Position numbers and translations under genes: made by a program. Below, piece by piece: positions 22,925 to 34,063 of a DNA stretch of 64,000 nt. Below the pieces are notes generated by a model. That model did no database searches and was not told the origin of the DNA. It was given only the letters and a program-made list of their open reading frames with translations. How positions within the stretch are numbered: position 1 is the first letter of the stretch; the number at the start of each line of letters is the position of its first letter. The DNA comes from Medicago truncatula (lineage: Eukaryota; Streptophyta; Magnoliopsida; Fabales; Fabaceae), in assembly GCF_003473485.1 (NCBI RefSeq), contig NC_053045.1, positions 43,194,494-43,258,493 on the forward strand. Direction: 5' to 3'.

Positions 22925-23905
22925 CATATATGTTGGCCACAGAATCATTGCTGCTAGTCCAGTAATTGATACATTACGTTTAGCACTTCTAACACTACGT
23001 GTTTGGCCAATCTCAAGAATCAACATTTCCAAGCACTGCAATAAATTGTACACATAGTATTATCTTCTTATTTATGCATTAACTATTACTTGTTACGTAG
23101 CAATCAAAGACAGCAACTTTAAGCTGAAAATACTTAAAACATAGTATAGATTTTATGGCCTTGAGTGTTTTGTTATAGATTGTATAGCTGCAATAACATC
23201 TGTAACAGTTACTTATCTGAGATGGAAATAGAGGGAATTGTTTACCCGGAAATAGAGGGAATTGTCGAGGATGGACTGAAACCTCTTCCCATTTGATGGA
23301 TACTCGTATATGCATCGTCTTCACTGACATATATATGGCCTTGAGTGTTTGGCCCATAAAAATCGACCAAACACGTACATCATCTTCACTGACAGAGGCT
23401 GAAATCTTACTTGCCTTCCACGTTCCTGAAATTCATGTTTATGCAAGTCATTTTATTCATATGACTTGTGAGTATTTATTCAGTTTTGAATACTAAAATA
23501 TAAGTGTCAGACTCACCTTAATGTTGCTAATCATGACACGCTGATTGAGATCCCATAATTTAATTGCATCACGAGTATGAGTACGAGTACTATACAAACA
23601 AAGAATTTCTTTAATTGGGTGGAAGTCCAATGATCTTACTATCTCATTGTGCCCAGCAAGATCAAACATATATATGATGAAACATCAAAACATAATGAAT
23701 TAATCCTCAAGTTACAAAGGAAGGAGTAGTGTATGAGGGGATATAAAAAGAAAGAGATTCACTCTTTCTGTATCCCATAGTTTTACAGAAGAAGTTGCAA
23801 ATATAGGTGATGCTGGTTGAAATCTAAATTCTAAGATGGCATCTGAATGTTACTCTATTGAAGTAACAGAATTACCAATTTCCATGTAGCAAATGAAAGG
23901 CTATA
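22925..23905 (-). pseudogene. LEUNIG-like copy C, fragmentary pseudogene
   Basis: Pieces of exons 9, 8, 7, 6 and 5 are readable in the same order as in copies A and B: exon 9 about 23037-22925 (CLEMLILEIGQT, then frame loss), a scrambled exon 8 at about 23400-23232 containing internal repeats, a stub of exon 7 at 23427-23398, exon 6 around 23670-23519 with a small insertion, and exon 5 around 23902-23764 with 12 bp missing inside SSADKT. The exon 8/7 junction is fused, removing the intron. Exons 1-4 (LisH/LUFS) are absent. It cannot encode a working protein. Confidence 0.85.
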
Positions 23906-24080
23906 TAAAATTCACAAACCACAATATACGGATAAATAAACTGCACAAACACGTTGAGGAAGTGATAGTAAACAAATCGAATTAGAAAATTTATTAATCC
24001 CATCAACCAAATATTTTGATATGGTAAGGTCTGCATAACATTATTATCAATCCCATGAACGAAATTCGATAAAAATACTT

Positions 24081-24507
24081 AGCTATTGTAACCTTTAACA
24101 GCTTATGCCTTTTCTATTATGTCACTGTATTTATTATCATGCTCGCCTATCAAAACAAGATTGGACGAACTCATGTGTTTAAAATCCTCAAAGGATCGAT
24201 TGTACCCAATTTTATTTTATTAGTTGTAGAATTGCTTTCTATTTCCTTAGTTTAATCTTGGAAGTGACACTTTCTAACCAAAATTTCATTGATCTTGTAA
24301 GGGAGTGCAGATGGCTGGGTACAAGGCCTAAAATATATATTTAAAGGTCTAAAACAAATTTGTCATATTTTACATTTATAATTAAATTGAAAAATTATGA
24401 AGCCTTTTTTTGGCATAAAATTGAGGTCTAAAGCCCTAGCGTAGGCCGTTTGGCAATTCTTGAAACATAATCTGCAATCAGGAATCCCTCAAACATTATA
24501 TATCATC
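24081..24507. repeat. Duplicated array spacer, copy 1
   Basis: About 430 bp, nearly identical to 30127-30557 (shared blocks GGGAGTGCAGATGGCTGGGT, GCCCTAGCGTAGGCCGTTTG and GGAATCCCTCAAACATTA). Each lies in the spacer at the 3' side of a LEUNIG-like copy (D and E), so gene and spacer were duplicated together. No function is apparent. Confidence 0.85.
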
Positions 24508-25011
24508 ATAATCTGCAACATGGTCTATATTGATGGCACATATTGGTACAATATGTTAGGATATAGAATAGTAGAATACAATATAATCTATCTGGCAAGT
24601 CCAGATCATACATGTAGCCTTTGGACAATATATTCACACGAATCGTCGCTTCATAAGCCCACCCAAAACAAATTATTGTAAATAGCAAGATAGCTTTCTT
24701 CCCCCCACCCACATGGATAACATGCCTAGAGATTTAGTTTCTGTGATGACTATACTTAAAAATCTTACCATATTTTAGCCATGCATAAAATTCTTACCAA
24801 ATTTTGCTTACACACACACAAACGCTCAATCATCTCTGCGTGTGAAAAAAGACGTGTGTGTGAAAAAGCCACAAGTCTTATAAATAAGTTTCTAATACCC
24901 AAAAAAATAATATAATCATCATGAATGGAAAATATATATCACTTGCAACAGCACAAGGCATTCGGAAGCTGTATCGAATAGAGGAGAGTAATACATGTAA
25001 AAAAAAACAAT

Positions 25012-25050
25012 TTCGAGCTCATCTCTCGCGTTTGATGTTTCGAAATACCA
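25012..25050 (-). pseudogene. Relic of the PKR1-like terminal exon at the 3' side of copy D
   Basis: The + strand AGCTCATCTCTCGCGTTTGA matches the PKR1-like terminal exon at 36590-36612 (AGCCCATCTCTCGCATTTGA). The flanking leader AGTAATACATGTA also matches 36418-36431 before that exon. The rest of the exon is deleted. The same short relic is found beside copy E at 30610-30645. Confidence 0.55.
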
Positions 25051-25140
25051 ATTGTGAAATACACAGATTATCTAACAAATCCTCAAAATTGAAGCAGGGG
25101 AGGAGTTTACACCAAAGAACAACTGACATTTACCAGAACT

Positions 25141-27645
25141 TCATTTCCATATGTTCACCACAGACTCAGAGGCATTGCTTGTAAATGATAATGCAATGAA
25201 TTCAACTCCCGTACAAGCTGCAAGTCCAGTAAATGATAAATTAGAAGCCCTAAAACGATGTATTTGCCCGTATCCAAGAGTCAACAATTCCATGCCCTGC
25301 AATAAATTGTACACAGATTATTTACTTTCCATCTATGCAATAACTTTTGTACTTTTTACATAATAACAATCAAAGATAATAACTTATGTTTCAAGCAAAC
25401 TGTCTTTTGGTTCTGTTCAGTTCGGTTTTCTTTCTTGAACAAAACCATAACAACCCTAAGTGGCATAAACATCCGGAGGAAAATATACTTCGTTACTCAT
25501 ACTAAAGATGTAACCAAACATTTCCATCTCTATTTTTTATTATTTTAAAGGTTCAACTACGACAGAGTCTAAGCGAATCTCTATAACAGTCACTTAAAAG
25601 GAGATATAGAAGAGACACTATGATCATAATGGAAGCAGAGGGAAGAGTTTACCTGAAAACCGCCAACAACTAAGACATTACGGTATTGAGGATGGAATAT
25701 GACCGACTGAAAATTATTCCCGTTTGATGGATACTTGAAAAAGCATTGTCCGCCCATAGAAAGCGACCAGACACATACACAATCTTCGCTGACAGAGGCG
25801 ATTGTTTGCCCAGTGATATCCCAACATAAGGAACAAACATATGTGACATGACCACCCTAATAGAGAATGAGATTCAGACTTGGTTTTAGTAATACTTTAT
25901 CATGATGCAAAACTCACATTTTAATCAATTAATTATGATATGTCGTATGAGAACCTCACCTGAAGACGGTACTTAACAGCCAAAGACGGAAATTCAAGTA
26001 TGGTAACAACATTTTGATTAGCAACTGCCAAAAGCTTCCCAGATCCAGGCTGAAATCTCACTGGGCATCCACCTTCCTGAAATTCATTTTTATACAAGTC
26101 ATTGTACTCATGTGACCTGTGAGTAGTTGTTATTCAGTTTTGAATACTAAAAGACGAGTGTAGGACTCACCATAAAGGTCTTCATTATGACACGCTGATT
26201 GAGATCCCATACTTTAATTAAATCACAGGTATCAGACGAGCAAAGAATTCTTTCTGTTGGGTGGAAGTCCAATGATCTTACTATCCCATCACATTTAAAA
26301 TCAAACAACGCTCTTTCAGGCTATATACATATGTATCATGAAACATCAAAACACAACGAATTAATCATCAAGTTACAAAAGGAAGGACTAATGCAGCAGA
26401 GTGAGTAGAATGGGGTATGAAAAGAAAGAGACTCACCGTTTTAGCATCCCAGAATTTTATTGTTTTATCAGCAGAAGATGTTGCAAATATAGTGGATCCT
26501 GGTTGAAATCTAACATCTAAGATGGTAGATGAATGTGACTCTGAGGCAGTAACAGAAGTAGAAGTATCCATGTTGCAAATGAAAGGCTGTATAAACCACA
26601 ATATAAAGATAAATATGTTAATTATGCAGACCATAAAAAGATGGAATTGGAAAATTTATCGCATTGATTATTCACCTTCCCGCTGTTCCCACCGCTTGCT
26701 ACAATCTTTCCATCTGATGAAAAATCGCAGGACGAAAGTGTCTGACCGCTTGGAAAACCTTGTGTAAGAAATAAAAATAAACAGTGAATCAACTAAATTT
26801 CCTTATTTGTCATCTCAAATTCACTAGATACTAACAAAAAAATTGTGAAGTATATGAAATGACAGAATTGTGATGCCAAAGATGTATAGAATAGAAATTT
26901 ACTTGTAATGCTTTGAATAGAATACCCATCCTGAATTATTTGACGGGTAGAGTTGATTATTTGCGGGGCCTGAAATTTAGTAATGTATGAATAGATTTGA
27001 TTATTTAGCACTGTGAAACCAAGAACCATGAATTAACATTAATTGAACCATCATATATAACCTGACTCTGACTTGAGGATCCTAGAGTGAGTTGAGTCTG
27101 TTGCCTTATACTCCAAATGTCGGACAAGATTCCACGTGGGTGTTGATCGAATTCTAAAAATTCAGTTAAATAATCAGTCAAAGAAATGAATGATATTAGA
27201 AGAAAGAAAAGAATATGCAGAAGATCTGAATATGTATCCGTTGTTATCACCATCACCCTTTGCAAAACATAATCATACAAGCTTAAGAATCTATATTATA
27301 AGCTGGATTTGCGCTTCAACTACATTTGTCTGCATTTTGTTGCAATATCAAGATTCGCAGAAAGTGCAAAAGTAGACATATATACATACATACCAGGGGG
27401 AATTGATCCAGTAATGTGAGCTTCGTTTGCAAAAAGCTCAGCACAGCGTAACAATCCTCTCTTCTTGAAGTAATCATGAATAAAGATATCAAAACTACAC
27501 AGAACGAACGATAAATTATATGGATAAGAAGCATTTTAAGAAAGAAAATAAAAGAAAGTTGCGCAAGAAAATTGAAAGAACATGCATGCATGCATGCAGC
27601 ATTGTACTCTACTCACAGTTCTTGATCAGTTTTATTCGGGTCCAT
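25141..27645 (-). CDS. Compact LEUNIG-like transcriptional co-repressor, copy D (10 exons, 382 aa)
   Basis: Exons on the minus strand: 27645-27617, 27494-27394, 27153-27062, 26969-26903, 26758-26676, 26586-26437, 26320-26171, 26076-25960, 25856-25653 and 25296-25141 (1149 nt, open to the stop). It begins MDPNKTDQEL, with LisH FIHDYFKKRGLLRCAELF, LUFS-like FDQHPRGILSDIW, then WD40 repeats (SSADKTIKFWDA, TCDLIKVWDL, SEDCVCVWSL, ASESVVNIWK). It is the most divergent of the three intact copies and closest to E and F, sharing the longer GGQCFFKYPSNG exon 8. Intactness over ten exons suggests recent or present selection. Function (nuclear co-repressor adaptor) is inferred. Confidence 0.87.
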
Positions 27646-27762
27646 GATGAAGGAAATTGCACTTAGATGAAGAAGAAGAAGAAGAAGATTAATGGATGAT
27701 GAAAGTGAAGAAATTGGTTATATTTTTGAAAGAGAATGAATCATAAGAAATTAACTAGCTAG

Positions 27763-27779
27763 AATTTATAGTGGCGGGT
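27763..27779 (-). promoter_or_regulatory. Core promoter (TATA box) of copy D
   Basis: Minus-strand ACCCGCCACTATAAATT, about 120 nt upstream of the copy D ATG. The CCGCCAC-TATAAA block is shared with copy A (2824-2841). Confidence 0.5.
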
Positions 27780-28694
27780 AACCGTTTTGATTTTCCCTCT
27801 TTCGGATTTAATTTTCTGTTTATTAGTTTATTTCTTAAATTTTGTTTAATGGGATCAGATCCATTTTTTCCCTCTAATGTAGGACTTAGCCCTAACATTA
27901 GTCTTATGTCATTATTATTGTATTTTATATCATTCTATAAATTTTAAAAATGATTGTGTTATTTAGACCCACAAAGCACGACATTGTATCCGAGTGTAAA
28001 ATGTTGTGTTTGTTACGTAGTTAGACTACAGATCCGTTTGGTGCACATGGTGGAAAGATATGATATGATAAAACAGTTCTATCATATCTTAATTTCGCAT
28101 TTTGACGCATCAATAGGAAGAAAAAAAAAATTGACTTACTATTAATCTCATCATGTTGCCATTTTGATATTTTAATCCTTAATTATAGTTGGGTTACAGA
28201 CTTGATAGGAAACGTTAAACCTATCATGCTAGCTACACTTTTTCGCACGTAACTGTCCTCTCCCGTACCCTTGACCTCTTTTTCGATGAACAACCTCTTC
28301 TTCAAACTCCATCTCTGCAACCGGTCTTGTTGCTCCCATCTCCAACCCATTCTCCCTCTCTCATCTTTGCAACCTCTTTATTTAAAAAATTATGTTTCTT
28401 TTCTCTCATGTTATTTTTCTCAACTTCATATTTACTCTTTTCTTTATTTATTTGTTGCTAACTTTTTTTCTATTTTCTTTTACTCTTATATGAAAAATAT
28501 GTAACGAATATTTATCACTGATGTATAAAAAAAATACAACATCGCACATGGGATAATTGTAAATTATTATAAATATTATATACGGACAAATGTTTGTCAC
28601 TAGTCAAAAAAGTTAAATTTATCGTTTTTTCATATCATCTTTCTTCTAAATAAAAATGTAAAAAATTATAATTTATTATCAAAACATACACGAG

Positions 28695-28698
<4 letters not shown>

Positions 28699-28758
<60 letters not shown>

Positions 28759-28760
28759 GT
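28699..28760. repeat. (TA)n followed by (TAA)n microsatellite
   Basis: An uninterrupted run of about 22 TA units followed by several TAA units. Likely length-variable between individuals. Confidence 0.95.
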
Positions 28761-29231
28761 TTATTGATTCAATAAGTTTTACATGAAAATGCACTATAAC
28801 TACATTTATATCTTAGTAATATTTTATAACAAGTTTCTAAAAATTTATTATATATTACTATCTTAATATATGATTGTCGATCACTATAGTTTCTAGTTAG
28901 TTCAAAAAAAATTGATATCTTTGTATCTTTAATTTGCTCCCTCTGCCTCTTAATAATGTATTGATTGAAAAAAAAAAAAATTCATGTTTTGAATACCTTT
29001 GTATCTTAAAAAATTGTATTATTCTTAGAACCCTTTTGTTTGTTTGATTCATATGGATTTAATACCTTTGTATCTGAAAAAATTGTATTATTCTAGAACC
29101 GTTTTGTTTGTTTGATTTATATGGTCAAATGTTTGACAACATATTATTGTTTTATCGTTGTTTTGTTACTTTGTTGTTATACTGCTACTTTTTTTAATAA
29201 ATTGTTATACTTATTTTATTGTTCCCATAAG

Positions 29232-29318
29232 TCGTAGCTCAACCAGTAAAATTGTCGAAATTGTTAGACCGAATGTCATGACGGAGGTTCAAATTCTGAC
29301 GCCTCTTACTTTGTGTGT
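29232..29318 (+). mobile_element. tRNA-derived SINE-like copy, second family
   Basis: Plus-strand relative of 21530-21622, with A-box-like GTAGCTCAACCAG and B-box-like GGTTCAAATTCTG. Decayed; no clear target-site duplication seen. Confidence 0.45.
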
Positions 29319-30126
29319 GTTTATGATAGTTTTTTCATTTCGTCTATCTATCAAAAATATATATAATATTAAAAAAAAAACATTTGTTTCACATTTGCAT
29401 CAAATAGTTGATATAATAAGCATTTATCGTGTCACTATTTTATCTTATCCTTATCCAGCTCATCGTCATATTTGTTTATATTATTCTATCTTGTGCCCTA
29501 AACAAACACCCCACAAATTTTAAATAGGATGGTTTATTGAACCTTTTAGGCTTTATATACCAATGTGTGATATGAGTTTTTAAACAATGCTTATAAAAAA
29601 TCATTTTAACGTAATTTAATCCATGTAGCCAACCTATGTAGTGTGATAAAGTTTGGTTCATCATCAACAGTTATTTTGTGTGGGTCTATAAATACTCTAT
29701 CAGCTACCATTCTAATTTGATATCTCAAAATTTGAAGTATTTGGTGATCAGAATTTCCAAATAAGGAGCAAATCAATTCCACTCTCGACTTACACGGTGC
29801 CTCATTTGAACTCACTACTCAGAGTACCTTATCTAATAACTTCACAAACAAATTATGGTAGCAAAAGCAATGGTTGCTTCAGCAAGTATGGTGCCAAACA
29901 AATTTTCAAAGAAAAGGTGCAATGGTAAAAAGTATGATCACAATGCAGCTGGCATTTGCCATTTTTCAATCTCCCTTTGTGAATTTGTCTAGCACTTGCC
30001 TGTAAGAAATCAAAAGATATTGAACACTTGCAATTTGGTTGTGGGACACTTTTGGCTGATAATATTCCATTAAATGATTGCAAAGTTTAATAGTTTGTAA
30101 ATTACTATGGCAGCAGAAATCTATTA

Positions 30127-30557
30127 AGCTATTGTAACCTTTATAAGCTTATGCCTTTTCTATTATATGTCGTTGCGTATCAGGCTCACCTATCAAAACA
30201 AGATTGAATGAACTCATGTGTTTCAAATCCTCAAAGGATGCTGTTACCTGTACCCCAATTTTATTTTATTAATTGCAGAATTGCTTTCTATTTCCTTTGT
30301 TTTAATCTTGCAAGTGATACTTTCTGACCAAAATTTCATTGATCTTGTTAGGGAGTGCAGATGGCTGGGTACAAGGCCTAAAATATATTCAAAGGTCTAA
30401 AACAAATTTGTCCTATTGTACATTTATAACTAAATTGAAAAATTATGAAGCCTTTTTTTTTGGCATAAAATTGAGGTCTAAAGCCCTAGCGTAGGCCGTT
30501 TGGCAATTCTTGAAACATAATCTGCAATCAGGAATCCCTCAAACATTATATATCATC
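30127..30557. repeat. Duplicated array spacer, copy 2
   Basis: Partner of 24081-24507 (see there), located at the 3' side of copy E. Confidence 0.85.
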
Positions 30558-30739
30558 GCTGCCATGCAACAATAGAGGAAAGTAAAACATGTACAAAGAA
30601 AAAAACAATTTCAAGCTCACCTCTCGCGTGTGATGTTTCAAAACACCAGTTGTACATATACGCAGATTATCTAACAAATCCTCAAAACTGAAGCAGGGGA
30701 GGAATTTACACCAAAGAACAACTGACATTTACTAGAACT

Positions 30740-32717
30740 TCATTTCGATATGTTCACCATAGACTCAGAATCATTGCTAGTTGTAGTTGATGCAATGAAT
30801 TCATCTCCGGTACAAGCTGCAAGTCCAGTAAATGATGAACTAGAGGCCCTAATATGATGTATTTTCCCGTAACCAAGAGTCCACAATTCCATGCACTGCA
30901 ATAAATTGTACACAGATTAGTTGCTTTCCATTTATGCAATGACTTTTGTACTTGTTACATAACACTCAAAGATAATAACTTATGTTTCAAGCAAATTATT
31001 TTTTAGTTTCGTTCAGTTCAGTTTTCTTTCTTGAACGAAACCATGAACAACCCTATGCAGCATAAACTGCTGGAGAAAAAATATACTTCGTTACTCATAC
31101 TAAAGATGTAATCAAACCTTTCCATCTTTATTTTTATTATTCTAACGGTTATTTAAAAGGAGATATAGAAGAGACACCATGATCATAATGGAAGCTGAGG
31201 AAAGAGTTTACCTGAAATCCACTCACAACTAAGACGTTACGGTGTCGAGGATGGAATATGACAGACTGAAACCTCTTCCCGTCCATAGAAAGCGACCAGA
31301 CACTTACACAATCTTCACTGACAGAGGCGATTGTTTGCCTAGTGACATCCCAACATAAGGAACAAATATTTTTGACATGACCCTGATAGAGAATGAGATT
31401 AAGGCTCATGTTTTAGTAGTACTATATCATGATACACAACTCACATTTTAATCAATTATATATGATATGTCATATGTGACGTCACCTGAAGACTGTTCGT
31501 AAAAACCAAAGACGGATATTCAAGTATGGTGATAACATTTTGATTAGCGACTGCCAAAAGCTTCCCTGATCCAGGCTGAAATCTCACTAGGCTTCCTGCC
31601 TGAAATTCATTTTTACATAAGTCATTGTACTCATGTGACCTGTGAGTAGTTGTTATTCAGTTTTGAATACTAAAAGACGAGTGTAAAACTCACCATAAAG
31701 TTCTTCATCATGACACGCTGATTGAGGTCCCATACTTTAATTACATCACAGGTATCGGACGAGCAAAGAATTCCTCCTAATGGGAGGAAGTCCAATGATC
31801 TTACTGTCCCAGTATGTCCAACAACATTGCACAACACTCTCTCGAGCAATACATATATATCATGAAACATCAAAACATAATGAACCAATCATCAAGTTAC
31901 AAAGGAAGGACTAATGCAGAAGAGTGAGTAGAAGAAAGAGACTCACTTTTTTTGCATCCCATAATTTTACTGTTTTATCAGCAGAAGATGTTGCAAATAT
32001 AGTTGATCCTGGTTGAAATCTCACGTCAAAGATGGTAGACGAATGTGACTCTGACGTAGTAACAGAATCAAGACTTTCCACGTTGCAAATGAAAGGCTAT
32101 ATTAACCACAATATAACCATAAATACAACGTGCAGAGATGTAGAGGAAGTGACAGTAAACAAATTGAATTTGAAAACTTATTGCATTGGTAATTCACCTT
32201 CGCCCCATGCTTCTTCGCAGTCTCCCCACCACTTGCTACAATCTTTCCATCTGATGAAAAATCGCAGGACAAAAGCTTCCGACATGGATGGCGGCTTGGA
32301 AAACCTTGTGTTAGAAATTAAAATGACCATTTAATCTCTAAAATTTCACAAGATAGTAACAGTGATTTTATGGTAAAACTAGCAAACATAATGCCACAAA
32401 GATAAACTACATGCAACCAAGAGGAATAGAACAAGTATATGAATAGAAACTTACGTGAGCAATGTCGAATAGAATATCCATCCCGAATTATTTGATAGGT
32501 ATTGTCCATTATAGCACCAATGTTTGGGGCCTGAAAATTGAGTAATATATGAATACGGAGGATCCTTGCATCTGTTGCCTATAGAGATATACATGCATGC
32601 CATAGAATACGGATAAGAGGCCGTTTAAGAAAGAAAGTAAAAGAAAACAGCGCAAGAAAATGAAAGAATCTCACAGCATTGTACTCACATATCTTGAGGG
32701 GAATGTTTTGGGTTCAT
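30740..32717 (-). pseudogene. LEUNIG-like copy E, degenerate: LisH exon deleted
   Basis: Recognisable pieces: exon 1 (32717-32689, MNPKHSPQD), exon 3b (32530-32455), exon 4 (32304-32198, enlarged in frame), exon 5 (32096-31947), exon 6 (31846-31694), exon 7 (31599-31486), exon 8 (31382-31212, lacking about 10 codons) and exon 9 (30895-30740, ending VNISK with the WD Trp lost). The whole LisH exon 2 and most of exon 3a are missing, leaving only an AGGCAACAGATGCAAGGATC stub near 32570. Exon 1 (29 nt) joined to exon 3b would be out of frame. The exon 6 acceptor AG is TG at 31848-31847. Long open exons suggest it died recently; a short WD40-only product starting downstream is possible but unproven. 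Confidence 0.8.
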
Positions 32718-32719
32718 GA

Positions 32720-33900
32720 TTGATGATGATGATGATAGGTTGAGAGAAGTTCTTGCAACTAAGAGATTAATATTCAATTAGAAGAAAGCAAATGACAGTG
32801 AGTGAGTAAACTAAGCTGGAACTGTGAACTTTGCAAATAAGTAACCAACTTCCTAACTACCTTTTAACAGATTCAACTAACTATTGCATTTTGAATTATA
32901 CCTCGCATGTATTTAATAGTGAGCAAGCATGCGAATGAATAACTCTACATTTAAATTTTGCTTTTCTCATTGAGTAGTGTTGTGTTTGTTATGATTCGTG
33001 AACCGGACCAACCAGTTCAAACGGTTGAACCAGAACGGATCTTTATCTGATCTAATCTTTGAACCGACATAAAAATGAGCGGGAACAAAAAAAAATATTT
33101 TCAAAGCTAAGGAAACTTTATAAAAAGGAAAATGAAAATATTAATCACATGAAAGAGCATAAGCGATTTGCTAACTTTGTATCTATCTCTCTTTTATATT
33201 GATTTATCTTGTATTTTATCTATATTTTTCTCTCATAAAATACACTAAGGTGAGGGACGGACCCACTTGAAAGGATGTGTGGGCCATGACCTACACTTGA
33301 TTCTGAAAAATAAATAAATTTTTAGTACTCGATAAAACAAAAAAGAAATGAAATTGATCTATATTATAGATTGTGCCTCCACTATGTTTTGATAATTTTT
33401 TGAATGTGTGAGGTTTGATATAATAGTCTTTAATGTTTTAAAATTAGAAAAACAAAATTGAATTCATTTGTCTTTTATTAGTCTGTTCAATCTTTAACTA
33501 TGCCTTTAAGTAGTTAATTTGGTCCTCAAGTGATAAGTTATTAAAGTGAAAAAAATCGAGAATTTGTATTGTAACCACTCAAGATTTGTTATGCATGTTA
33601 TATTATATCAATCATTCACTTTTTATCAGCAATTGATATTACACAATTTACCATGTAAATGGAGCAACTCATTTTTGAGGAGGCTTGTCCTGAAAAAAAG
33701 ACATTTGTGCTGTAAAAACATGTGCACATCTTGCAGCAGTACAACTATACAAAGCATCTAAAAGCCACTTGAAATTGAGGAGAGTAAAAAATGTACAAAT
33801 AGTGAAAATTAAAGAAAAAAAGAAAGAACAAATTAAGCCTAGTGTTCTATGTGGACCATTTACTCTAATCTGGATATATATCAGCAGATCATGAAAACAC
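32720..33900. other. Spacer between copies E and F
   Basis: No supported gene. Includes the GTGAACCGG repeat at 33000-33075 (relative of 21142-21260) and GGGACGGACCCAC near 33253, possibly a hAT-like terminus. From about 33775 on, the sequence matches the region left of the PKR1-like gene. Confidence 0.4.
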
Positions 33901-33910
33901 AAGGTAAGAG

Positions 33911-34008
33911 TTATTCACTCTTTCTGTTTGTCTCTACAGAATCCTTATGTTCCAAGCCCATTCTCACATTTTATAGTAGTACCTATAGAGACTAAACTGG
34001 TTACAATG
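33911..34008 (-). pseudogene. Relic of the PKR1-like terminal exon at the 3' side of copy F
   Basis: On the minus strand the last part reads MGLEHKDSVETNRKSE followed by TAA, which aligns with MGLEAKDPLEANKKSE-TAA of the PKR1-like gene (36544-36591). The upstream part aligns at nucleotide level but carries indels, including an extra A just before ATGGGC. Similarity continues downstream (AGTGTTCTATG, CTCTAAT, CAGATCATGAAAA). It is a duplicated terminal exon fused to the copy F 3' flank, not a functional exon. Confidence 0.75.
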
Positions 34009-34063
34009 AAGCATGGCTGCAGGGGAGAATTTACACCAAAGAATAGAGACATCAACTAGAACT

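Larger units (their letters stand above)
27790..30120. other. Repeat-rich spacer between copies D and E
   Basis: No gene supported. It contains a (TA)n/(TAA)n microsatellite at 28699-28760, a direct repeat of about 60 bp (TTTGAATACCTTTGTATCT-type at 28988 and 29055), and a decayed second-family SINE at 29232-29318. The ORFs at 29158-29523 and 29606-30083 show no recognisable domain. Confidence 0.5.
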
